Shown: positions 1 to 7,234 of the stretch, one piece after another
How positions within the stretch are numbered: position 1 is the stretch's first letter
Layout: each line of letters opens with the position of its first letter
Origin: Paracoccus ravus
Lineage (GTDB): Bacteria > Pseudomonadota > Alphaproteobacteria > Rhodobacterales > Rhodobacteraceae
DNA length: 64,000 nucleotides
Reading direction: 5' to 3'
Assembly (NCBI RefSeq): GCF_004522175.1
Contig: NZ_SDEB01000018.1
Coordinates: 21,431 to 85,430 of the forward strand
The notes under the pieces: model-generated
The model's database searches: none
Seen by the model: the letters and a program-made list of their open reading frames with translations, nothing else
What the model was told of the DNA's origin: nothing
Position numbers and translations under genes: made by a program

Positions 1-1
1 C

Positions 2-958
2 GCCGCCTCGCTGCGCCTTGCACAAACCGCCGATGCCACCGGACTTCATCGCTACTGGTTTTCTGAGCACCACGGCATGCCCGCCATGGTCAGCAGCGCG
101 CCCGAACTGATGATGGCACGCACCGCCGCCGGCACCGAGACGATCCGCCTCGGCTCGGGCGGTGTGCTGCTGCCCAATCACAGCAGCTACAAGATTGCCG
201 GGAATTTCCAGCTTCTGGAAGGCATGTTCCCGGACCGGATCGACCTTGGGCTGGGGCGTGCTCCGGGCGCGGATCAACGGGTCAACGCCGCGCTCAACGA
301 AGAGAAGACCAGCCAACTTCCCTATGGCCAGAAGCTGGGCGACCTGCTGGGCTTCCTGAGCGGGCAGCATCCCACCCAAAGCCGTCATGCCGGGCTGCGC
401 GCCCTGCCGCGCACCGCCCGCATCCCGCAGACCTTCGTGCTGGGGGCCTCCGGCTCTACGGCAGGGGTCGCGGCGCAGGCCGGGCTTGGCTTTACCTTTG
501 CGCATTTCATCAACCCAGGCCCGCAGGGCACTGAAGCGGCTGCCGCCTACCGCGCGGCGTTCCAGCCCACCGTCTTCGGCGACAAGCCCTCCGTCGTCGT
601 CGCGGTCTTTGCCGCCGTGGGCGAAACCGAGGCCGAGGCGGAGGCCTTCGCCGACACCTTCCACCTGTGGCTGTCGCATGCCGAAAGCGCGCGGCCCTTC
701 GACCGGCTTCCGTCGCTTGCGACCACGCGCACACACGACTGGAGTGTTCAGGAACGGATGGTGCGTCAGCGCAACGAAGGCCGCCTGATCTACGGCACGG
801 CGGACAGCGTCGCATCGCAGCTGCAGGAGCTGGGCCGGGCCTATGGCACCGACGAGGTCATGGTGAACCTGATGATGCCCGGTGAAGCCGCGCGTCAGAC
901 CGCCCTGACCAGCCTCGCGCAGGCGCTGGAGGTCACCCCGCAGGCAATCCCCGCCTGA
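2..958 (+). CDS. LLM-class flavin-dependent oxidoreductase (5'-truncated by window edge)
   Basis: The reading frame is open from base 2, so the annotated ATG at 77 is internal and the true start lies upstream of the window. The visible protein carries the YWFSEHHG segment and the LPNHSSYKIA...FPDRIDLGLGRAPG block, which are typical of luciferase-like monooxygenases of the MsnO8/YwcH type. These enzymes oxidise small organic substrates with reduced FMN and O2; the substrate here is unknown. About 318 residues are visible, close to the usual 330. It is followed after 79 nt by an NTF2-like protein on the same strand. Family identity is clear and the function is generic. Confidence 0.85.
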   Translation, partial: AASLRLAQTADATGLHRYWFSEHHGMPAMVSSAPELMMARTAAGTETIRLGSGGVLLPNHSSYKIAGNFQLLEGMFPDRIDLGLGRAPGADQRVNAALNEEKTSQLPYGQKLGDLLGFLSGQHPTQSRHAGLRALPRTARIPQTFVLGASGSTAGVAAQAGLGFTFAHFINPGPQGTEAAAAYRAAFQPTVFGDKPSVVVAVFAAVGETEAEAEAFADTFHLWLSHAESARPFDRLPSLATTRTHDWSVQERMVRQRNEGRLIYGTADSVASQLQELGRAYGTDEVMVNLMMPGEAARQTALTSLAQALEVTPQAIPA

Positions 959-962
959 TCCT

Positions 963-1013
963 CGGGGCGTGACGCCCCAGAAACACATGCCCCGGCCCGT
1001 CGCTGGCCGGGGC
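963..1013 (+). terminator. Paired GC-rich hairpins between two genes
   Basis: Two strong inverted repeats follow the oxidoreductase stop codon: GGGGCGTGACGCCCC at 963-977, and GCCCCGGCC/GGCCGGGGC arms at 989-997 and 1005-1013. No long T-tract follows. It may be a weak terminator, an attenuator or an mRNA-stabilising hairpin. Confidence 0.3.
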
Positions 1014-1037
1014 GACCTCCATTTCTAAGGGTCCGGT

Positions 1038-1763
1038 ATGACACTCTCCTCCGATCAGCTGCGCTCGCAGCATGACGCCCTGCATCTTGCCTACCGCTGG
1101 TTCGCCTTCTTCGAAGCACCGGGCAGCGCCCTCGCGCCGCATCTCGAAATCTTCGATCCGCAGGTCAGCCTAAGCGGTCACCAAGGTCGCCATCTGTTCG
1201 CCGACGACCGCGACAGCCTTGCCACATGGTTTGCCACGGTGCCGGGCGAGCGCAGTGCGCACCACATCCTGCACGCGACATTCGAACCCGCCCCGCGGGG
1301 ACAGTCACGGTTGAACATGCTGGTGGCCTATCAGGCGATGCGCCCGACAGGCGTTCAGGGTGCCATCATCCGCTACGAGACCGAGCTGTCGCATGGGCCC
1401 GAAGGCGCGCGGTTCCTCTCGCTCGACAAGACCCCGATCCTGCCCGACACGCAGGCGATCTTCGCTCCGTCATGGGCCGCGAACCGCGTTCTGGCGCTGG
1501 CCCATGCAGCGCTGGCCGAACTGCTCGAGAGCGATGCGCGCCTGCGCGAGGCGCTCGGCGCGGCGACATCGCAGTTGCAGGTGCAGGCCAACGTCCCCGA
1601 GGGCAGCCCAAAGTACCGCGCGCTGCTGAGCGCGACCGATACGTCTGCGGCAGGCGGCCTGAGCCTCTTTCTCGACCTCGAGGATGACGTATCGCAACCG
1701 CTGCCTGCCGTGTCCTCCATCATTCCGGCAGAGCGGACTTCGCAGCAAAAGCCCCTGCCGTGA
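1038..1763 (+). CDS. NTF2/SnoaL-like hypothetical protein
   Basis: A 241-residue soluble protein. The N-terminal half, about residues 10-135, reads like an NTF2/SnoaL fold: an HDALHLAYRWFAFFE helix, a FDPQVSLSGHQG strand, and HHILHATFEP and LVAYQAMRP strands. The C-terminal half is Ala- and Ser-rich without recognisable motifs. No catalytic assignment is possible. It lies on the same strand as the flavin oxidoreductase and may share its transcript, which would fit a small-molecule catabolic role; that is inference. Confidence 0.6.
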   Translation: MTLSSDQLRSQHDALHLAYRWFAFFEAPGSALAPHLEIFDPQVSLSGHQGRHLFADDRDSLATWFATVPGERSAHHILHATFEPAPRGQSRLNMLVAYQAMRPTGVQGAIIRYETELSHGPEGARFLSLDKTPILPDTQAIFAPSWAANRVLALAHAALAELLESDARLREALGAATSQLQVQANVPEGSPKYRALLSATDTSAAGGLSLFLDLEDDVSQPLPAVSSIIPAERTSQQKPLP

Positions 1764-1929
1764 GCCTGCGTTGGCTGACTTGGTCTGCTATTCTTGACTG
1801 TCGGATGGAGCGCATCTCAAGGCGCGCCCTTCGAGCAACAGAGGCCATGCCACGCGTGTGAGGATTAGCGCGGACAGCGGGCGAATGCATCCGCAGCGAG
1901 GGTGCAGCATCGGCATGAGCGCTTTGGGC

Positions 1930-2730
1930 TCACTGCCGACCTTTGCTGCACGGGGCGCGAACGACAGCCTCTCGGTAAATGCGATCTGGGTCATCTTCGG
2001 CAAAGAGATCGCGGCTGACGCGCCCTCCGGCAGCTTGATAGGCCTCAAGCCCGACAAAACTGGCCCGTCGGTCGCTCAGCTTCACCGCCTCGGGCTTCAA
2101 CGCCTTCCTGATCTGATGCTCGGACCAATCCCGGCTCTTGCAAAGGTCCAGCACCTCGAGGCTGCGCGCTTCATCCGCGCTGATGGTGAAGGCCGCCGCC
2201 ATGCCAAGGCTGATCTCATTCGCGGCCAGAGCGGCGATCACCGCTTCCGGCAACCCCGCCAGCGCAAGGCGGCGCTGGACATGTTTTTCGCTGACGGCAA
2301 AGGCGCGGGCGATGGCGGAAACTGGCGCGCCGCTTTGCGCCATCTTGCCATAGGCCCGGATCTCGTCCGCAGGGTGGAGATCACGTCGCGCTGCATTTTC
2401 GGCCAAAGCCCAAGCCTGCGCGGTGGGTACATCGGGCGCAATCCGCACCGGCGGGTTGGCGAGTTCGGGACGGGTTTGCTCAAGATCATCATGTCGCGCC
2501 TCGAGGAATTGCAGCGCCCGCAAGCGCCGTCCACCGGCGACGATCTCTATCTCGCCGGTGGTCGTCTCGATCCCGGCAAGGTTCTGGATCAGTCCTGCGG
2601 TCCAGATGCTCTCGGCCAGTTCCGCGACTTCGGCCTCCTCCACATGCTGGCGCGGATTCATGGTGGAAAGCATCAGCTGTGAGAGCGGGAAGTGGGTTGC
2701 GTCGGCGACGATACGGCTCTGTTCATTCAT
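1930..2730 (-). CDS. ParB/Spo0J N-terminal-domain protein, apparently C-terminally truncated
   Basis: Residues 10-110 form a ParB-like nuclease/CTPase domain (LSTMNPRQHVEEAEVAELAESI, EIVAGGRRLRAL, AWALAENAARRDLHPADEIRAY). Residues 120-200 form an HTH region (VSAIARAFAVSEKHVQRRLALAGLPEAV). Plasmid ParB-N proteins of this Rhodobacteraceae type are usually much longer (from memory, often above 500 residues). This one stops at 266 after LFAEDDPDRIYREAV and a low-complexity tail, so it is probably truncated. It is not the repABC partition protein, which lies at 14.7 kb. It sits beside the DUF3768 gene, an arrangement I recall from other plasmids of this family. Confidence 0.7.
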   Translation of the reverse strand: MNEQSRIVADATHFPLSQLMLSTMNPRQHVEEAEVAELAESIWTAGLIQNLAGIETTTGEIEIVAGGRRLRALQFLEARHDDLEQTRPELANPPVRIAPDVPTAQAWALAENAARRDLHPADEIRAYGKMAQSGAPVSAIARAFAVSEKHVQRRLALAGLPEAVIAALAANEISLGMAAAFTISADEARSLEVLDLCKSRDWSEHQIRKALKPEAVKLSDRRASFVGLEAYQAAGGRVSRDLFAEDDPDRIYREAVVRAPCSKGRQ

Positions 2731-2804
2731 CGGGACATTCCTTGTGATGTTGAGAAAGTTTCTGCTAGGCTCGCCCCAGCCCTCATGGGCTGAGGCGTTG
2801 GGGC

Positions 2805-2924
2805 TCAGATCGCCCCGTGCTGGATCAGGAAGCGGCGGCCGAGGCCAAAAGGATCGCCCTTCCTGAGAAGCGCCCAGGCCTCCATCCGGCGGCGCTGCAT
2901 CATCTCATCGTGGATTTGTCTCAC
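2805..2924 (-). CDS. Possible 39-residue small protein
   Basis: A short minus-strand frame starting at GTG 2924 with two later in-frame Met codons. Its sequence is rich in Arg and Leu (QRRRMEAWALLRKGDPFGLG). A purine-rich AGGGAGG abuts the GTG, too close for an ideal ribosome site, while the first in-frame ATG lies about 20 nt downstream. It fills the gap between the DUF3768 gene and the ParB-N gene on the same strand. No family is recognised. Confidence 0.35.
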   Translation of the reverse strand: MRQIHDEMMQRRRMEAWALLRKGDPFGLGRRFLIQHGAI

Positions 2925-2987
2925 CTCCCTTCCGGCGCAGGTTGCGCCTTGGGATCCCGGCCCTGACGCGCAGGGCCGGGACGGGGA

Positions 2988-3437
2988 TCAATATTCGCTG
3001 GGGAAAAGCAGCGTCAGGACACGGCGGGTCTGGGTCGCGTCCAAAGGATCCGCGGCACCGAAACGGTAATCGGCGTCATAGATGTCGATCTTCCACCAGA
3101 TTTTCTTGCCGCTGATGGTCACCGCCCCGAAGGAATGATCGCCATAAGGGTCGTTTTCTTCGGTGAAGCTCGAGAAACCCGCGACTTCGATCTGGGCGCG
3201 GGCCATGAAGCCGAGGCCTTCGGCGGCGACGCCTTGGGTCCAGACCACCTGCCCGAGCAGTTCGGGATGACCGCCCTGAATGATCGCGGCGCGAAACGCG
3301 TCATTGGCCTTGGCGATTTCCGCGGTCTGGGCGTCGAGATCGATCGTGCCGCTCTCCCCGCATTGGGTGCAAACCTCGGGCGCACACAGCTCCGAGATTT
3401 CGATCTCGCCGCAGCTCTTGCATTGATAGTGAGCCAT
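2988..3437 (-). CDS. DUF3768 protein with N-terminal zinc ribbon
   Basis: The ATG at 3437 (MAHYQCKSCGE) is preceded by a GAGG site 6 nt away. Residues 6-26 form a zinc-ribbon-like set of cysteines (C6-x2-C9 and C23-x2-C26). Residues 45-149 match DUF3768: NDAFRAA, EENDPYGDHSFGAV, WKIDIYDADYRFG, RRVLTLLFPSEY. DUF3768 proteins are small plasmid- and phage-linked proteins of unknown function in Alphaproteobacteria. The frame extends much further upstream, but that part is low-complexity GC-rich sequence and not credible coding. Confidence 0.8.
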   Translation of the reverse strand: MAHYQCKSCGEIEISELCAPEVCTQCGESGTIDLDAQTAEIAKANDAFRAAIIQGGHPELLGQVVWTQGVAAEGLGFMARAQIEVAGFSSFTEENDPYGDHSFGAVTISGKKIWWKIDIYDADYRFGAADPLDATQTRRVLTLLFPSEY

Positions 3438-3934
3438 ATCTGGCCTCTTTCGTGGTGACGCCCCGTTCCGGTCTGTTGCCGAATAATCGGGGCGGTCTGG
3501 CACGTGAGGTCCGCGAAGCGGCGCCTCTCTTGCCGGACTGCCTCCCGGCGAGGGCAGGAGGGGGGCCCGCGCCAGCCCGGCGACAAGGAAGAGGGGGAGG
3601 GGGATCTCCCGGCCACGCAGCTCGGCCTCTGGCCGAGCCCGTGGTTGGGGACACCGCCTCTGACGCCGCTCGCGAGACTTGCGCGGGGGAACCGGCGGTT
3701 CCCAAATCGGGCGCGCTTCAGCGCGGCCCAGGCTGGCATGCGGGCGTTCGGCTTGCCCGAATCCCCGCGCGTCTGAACTTATCCCTGCGGCGGGACCAGA
3801 AAGTCCGAATAGGACCATTACCTCCCCTGCCCTCGTCTTTCGACTTCCCGCCGAACTGCGCGGAACCGCTCCACCAAACACGTTCCCTTTCCGTTCCAAT
3901 TGCGCTAATTCATCTGCAAGAACCGAGGGGCGAC
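3438..3934. other. GC-rich divergent intergenic region
   Basis: About 500 bp separate the divergent DUF3768 and uvrD-type genes. It is extremely GC-rich and holds homopurine-biased runs at 3558-3615. Several frames are open on both strands only because stop codons are rare. The only functional signal I see is the LexA box at 3882-3896. No gene is supported. Confidence 0.6.
3882..3896 (+). promoter_or_regulatory. LexA (SOS) box upstream of the UvrD-type helicase gene
   Basis: GTTC at 3882-3885, seven bases, then GTTC at 3893-3896 exactly match the alphaproteobacterial SOS box GTTC-N7-GTTC. It lies 38 bp before the helicase ATG at 3935, a suitable place for repression. Confidence 0.75.
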
Positions 3935-5950
3935 ATGGGCTATCTGCAAAACCTCAATGCGGCACAGCGCCAAGCCGTCGAGCATGGCATAGAACCGCTG
4001 CTGATCATCGCCGGGGCAGGATCGGGCAAGACCAATACCCTCGCCCATCGCGTCGCGCATCTGTTGAAACAGGGCGCCGATCCGCGCCGCATTCTCCTGA
4101 TGACCTTTTCGCGCCGGGCCGCTTCGGAGCTGACCCGGCGGGCGTCGCGGATCACCGAAAGCGTCATGGGCACCGGCTACGGCGCCGAGGCCCTGGCCTG
4201 GGCCGGCACCTTTCACGGCATCGGCGCCCGCCTCCTGTGCGATCTCGCGCCGCAGATCGGTTTGAACCCGGATTTCACCATCCATGACCGCGAGGATTCC
4301 GCCGACCTGATGAACCTCTGCCGCCACGAGTTGGGGTTCTCCAGGGCGCAGACCCGGTTTCCGGTCAAGGGCACCTGCCTTGCGATCTATTCCCGCGTGG
4401 TGAATTCCGGCGCGCCACTCAGTGAGGTGCTGGTCGACCACTTCCCCTGGTGCGCGATGTGGGAGGCCGAGCTGAAGCGTCTGTTCGGCAGCTATATGGC
4501 GGCCAAGCAGGCGCAGAATGTGCTGGATTACGACGACCTGCTGCTGGCCTGGGCGCAGGTGATGGAGGATCCGGGCTTCGCCGCCCATCTCGGCGCGATG
4601 TGGGATCATGTCCTGATCGACGAATACCAGGACACCAACCGGCTGCAGGCGCGTATCCTTCTGGCGCTGAAGCCCGAGGGGCGCGGGCTGACCGTGGTGG
4701 GCGACGATGCGCAGTCGATCTATGCCTTCCGCGCGGCGAGCGTGCGCAACATCCTCGACTTTCCGGCCGCCTTCTCCCCGCCCGCGCAGGTCGTCACGCT
4801 CGAGCGCAATTACCGCTCGACCCAGCCGATCCTTGCGGCCGCCAATGCGGTGATCGCGCGCGCGCCCGAGCGTTTCACCAAGGACCTGTGGTCCGATCGC
4901 ATGTCGGAGGAAAAACCGCGGCTGGTGAACCTGCCGAATGAGGCCGATCAGGCCCGCTTTGTCGCCGATCAAGTTCTGGTCAATCGCGAGGCCGGTATGT
5001 CACTGACACAACAGGCGGTGCTGTTTCGGACCTCCAGCCACTCCGGCCAACTCGAGATCGAACTCACCCGCCGCAACATTCCCTTCGTCAAATTCGGCGG
5101 GCTGAAGTTTCTCGATGCCGCGCATGTCAAGGATCTGCTGGCGCTGCTGCGCTTTGCCCAAAATCCGCGCGATAGGGTGGCTGGTTTCCGGCTGCTGCAA
5201 TTGCTGCCGGGGCTGGGGCCGGGAACGGCAGCAAAGGTTTTGGACCGCATTGCCGCCACGCCCGATCCCCTGGCGGCACTGGCGCAGATGCAGGTCCCCT
5301 CCAAGGTGACGGGATGGGAGGATCTCGTCGCGGTGCTGCAGCCCGGCGCCTGGCCCGAGGCCCTTGGCCGCGCCCGTGCCCGCGCCTGGTACGAGCCGCA
5401 TCTTGACCGCATCCATGAGGATGCCGAGTTCCGCCGCGCCGATTTGCTACAACTCGAGCAGATCGCATCGACCTATCCGAGCCGCGAGAAATTCCTGACC
5501 GATGTCACGCTCGACCCACCCGAGGCCACCGACGCTAAGGCCGGCATGCCACTGAAAGACGAGGATTATCTGATCCTTTCCACCATCCATTCGGCCAAAG
5601 GGCAGGAATGGAAGGCGGTCTTCGTGCTGAACGTGGTCGATGGCTGCATCCCTTCGGATCTCGGGACCGGGCAGAGCGCCGATCTCGAGGAGGAACGAGG
5701 GCTTCTCTATGTCGCGATGACCCGGGCCAAGGACCAACTGACCCTTGGCGTGCCCCTGCGCTTCTATGTCACGCGACAGACCAAGCGCGGCGACCGGCAT
5801 CTCTTCGCCGCCCGCACCCGCTTCATCACCAGCGACATGCTGGAGCATTTCGACGTTACGCGATGGGCACCACCTAATGTTGGCGAGGCCGCCTCCCCTG
5901 CCCCGGGCCGCGTCGATATCCGCGCCATCATGCGGGATGTGTGGGGCTGA
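3935..5950 (+). CDS. UvrD/PcrA/Rep-type ATP-dependent DNA helicase
   Basis: A 671-residue superfamily 1A helicase. The start at ATG 3935 follows a GAGGGG site (3925-3930); the frame upstream is non-coding. Motifs in order are the Q-motif LNAAQRQAV (7-15), Walker A AGAGSGKT (26-33), motif Ia TFSRRAASEL, motif II DEYQDTN, motif III GDDAQSIYAFRAA, motif IV ERNYRS, motif V STIHSAKGQEW and motif VI VAMTRAKDQL. It unwinds DNA 3' to 5' in repair or replication. It is somewhat shorter than chromosomal UvrD (about 720 residues), so it is probably a plasmid-borne paralogue. The LexA box at 3882 suggests DNA-damage induction. Confidence 0.92.
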   Translation: MGYLQNLNAAQRQAVEHGIEPLLIIAGAGSGKTNTLAHRVAHLLKQGADPRRILLMTFSRRAASELTRRASRITESVMGTGYGAEALAWAGTFHGIGARLLCDLAPQIGLNPDFTIHDREDSADLMNLCRHELGFSRAQTRFPVKGTCLAIYSRVVNSGAPLSEVLVDHFPWCAMWEAELKRLFGSYMAAKQAQNVLDYDDLLLAWAQVMEDPGFAAHLGAMWDHVLIDEYQDTNRLQARILLALKPEGRGLTVVGDDAQSIYAFRAASVRNILDFPAAFSPPAQVVTLERNYRSTQPILAAANAVIARAPERFTKDLWSDRMSEEKPRLVNLPNEADQARFVADQVLVNREAGMSLTQQAVLFRTSSHSGQLEIELTRRNIPFVKFGGLKFLDAAHVKDLLALLRFAQNPRDRVAGFRLLQLLPGLGPGTAAKVLDRIAATPDPLAALAQMQVPSKVTGWEDLVAVLQPGAWPEALGRARARAWYEPHLDRIHEDAEFRRADLLQLEQIASTYPSREKFLTDVTLDPPEATDAKAGMPLKDEDYLILSTIHSAKGQEWKAVFVLNVVDGCIPSDLGTGQSADLEEERGLLYVAMTRAKDQLTLGVPLRFYVTRQTKRGDRHLFAARTRFITSDMLEHFDVTRWAPPNVGEAASPAPGRVDIRAIMRDVWG

Positions 5951-6021
5951 ACGCCGACAATGACAGCGTTCGGCAAGCCCGGAGACGAGGCTTTCCACGC
6001 GCGGCACCATGAGCCGAGCGA

Positions 6022-6666
6022 TCAGGCCAGACGCCCCGAGTCGATGATGTGGCCACCGGATGCGCCCTTGGCGATCGCGCCGACCAGTTCCTCGGCCACG
6101 CGCTCCGGTCGGCTGATGCGCCAGCGTGCAGGCAAGATCGGCCCAAGCAAGCCGAGGGCGGTTTTGCCCAGATCCTCGCTCAAGCGGCGCTCCGACCGCG
6201 TTCCGCCCAACAATCCGGGGCGCAGGATCGTCAAGGATTCGTAGCCAATCCGCTCAAGGTCGCGCTCGATTTCGCCCTTGGTCCGCAGATAATAGGATCG
6301 CGACGATGGATCTGCGCCAAGCGATGAAGTCAGCGCAAACCTTGTCGCACCACTGTCATGTGCCTTTTTCGCTATGGCGAGGTTCAAACCGTAATCGACG
6401 GCCCGAAAAGCCTCGGGCGAGCCAGCAATCCTCTGCGTCGTGCCGAGCGTCGAGATCACGCCATCGACGGAAAACCACTCGGCCCCGGCAGGCAGGTCAT
6501 TCAGATCGACAACCGGATTGATCAGTTTGGGATGCGCTGGCAAGGGCCGACGCGTCAGGGCGATGACTTTGGCGAAGCGCGTGTCCGCCAAGGCGATGTC
6601 AAGAACATGCCTGCCGACGACGCCCGTCGCGCCAATCAGCAGAACACGCAGATTTTCTTTAGCCAT
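6022..6666 (-). CDS. NAD(P)H-binding Rossmann-fold oxidoreductase (HTATIP2/CC3-like)
   Basis: A 214-residue protein with start ATG 6666 behind an AAGAGGTG site. The N-terminus shows the dinucleotide-binding motif LIGATGVVGRHV (about residues 8-19). Later landmarks are VISTLGTTQR, the Ser-rich FALTSSLGAD, YLRTKGEIERDL (the Tyr-x3-Lys-like position of atypical SDRs) and LTILRPGLLGG. Members are small NAD(P)H-dependent epimerase/reductase relatives with few known substrates. It lies after a broken cupin gene on the same strand, possibly a former two-gene unit. Confidence 0.8.
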   Translation of the reverse strand: MAKENLRVLLIGATGVVGRHVLDIALADTRFAKVIALTRRPLPAHPKLINPVVDLNDLPAGAEWFSVDGVISTLGTTQRIAGSPEAFRAVDYGLNLAIAKKAHDSGATRFALTSSLGADPSSRSYYLRTKGEIERDLERIGYESLTILRPGLLGGTRSERRLSEDLGKTALGLLGPILPARWRISRPERVAEELVGAIAKGASGGHIIDSGRLA

Positions 6667-6737
6667 ATGACACCTCTTTTCAGGCCGCTTCCAACCGTGC
6701 TGCCGCAGGTATTTGTTCCACCGCGCGGAGGCATTTT

Positions 6738-7219
6738 TCAGGTCTTTGGCGCGGAATGGATGGAATCGACCCAATAGACGGCTTCGGGCGGCTCGATGGG
6801 ATCGACATCGGTGATATTGACCACGACCGCCTCATAGTCCGATCGCACGAGGACGCATTCCAGAACCTGCTTGGGTCGGCATTGATTTCCTGATGCGGCA
6901 CATAGGGCGGAACATAGATGAAATCGCCGGGACCAGCCTCGGCCACGAATTCTAGCCGCTCGCCCCAGCGCAACCGCGCCTTGCCGCGCAGGACATAGAT
7001 CACGCTTTCCAAGGGGCCGTGGTGATGGACGCCGGTCTTGGCATCAGGCTCGATCGCGACGGTTCCGGCCCAGATCTTTTGCGCGCCGACACGGGCATGG
7101 TTGATCGCGGCCTGCCGGAACATGCCGGACGTCTGGGCAGTGTTCGGATCAAGCTGGTCGCCCTTGATCACCCGGATGCCGTCATGTTTCCAGCGCGGCA
7201 CGTCATGGTCATGGGGCAT
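6738..7219 (-). pseudogene. Cupin-domain protein disrupted by a 1-nt frameshift
   Basis: From ATG 7219 the frame encodes a clear cupin: HHHGPLESVIYVLRGKARLRWG (metal-binding motif 1) and GDFIYVPPYVPHQEIN (motif 2). After the AsnAlaAspPro codons near 6872-6876 the frame turns to nonsense. Reading on in the next frame restores a plausible tail, VLECVLVRSDYEAVVVNITD and then VDPIEPPEAVYWVDSIH, to a TGA at 6738. One base is therefore missing in the run of three Gs and a T there. Cupins of this type bind a metal ion. The frameshifted product would keep the core fold but lose its native C-terminus, so residual function is possible. Confidence 0.8.
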
Positions 7220-7234
7220 TTCCTTGCTCCTTCG

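Noticed and set aside
2988..3899. Long version of the DUF3768 frame
   Set aside because: The N-terminal 154 codons are low complexity, and the zinc ribbon starts right after ATG 3437.
3452..3934. Upstream extension of the helicase frame
   Set aside because: The extension is low-complexity GC-rich sequence over the LexA box. Helicase homology starts at ATG 3935, which has its own ribosome site.
5951..5985. GAACGC/GCGTTC hairpin after the helicase gene as a terminator
   Set aside because: The stem is short and no T-run follows on either strand.
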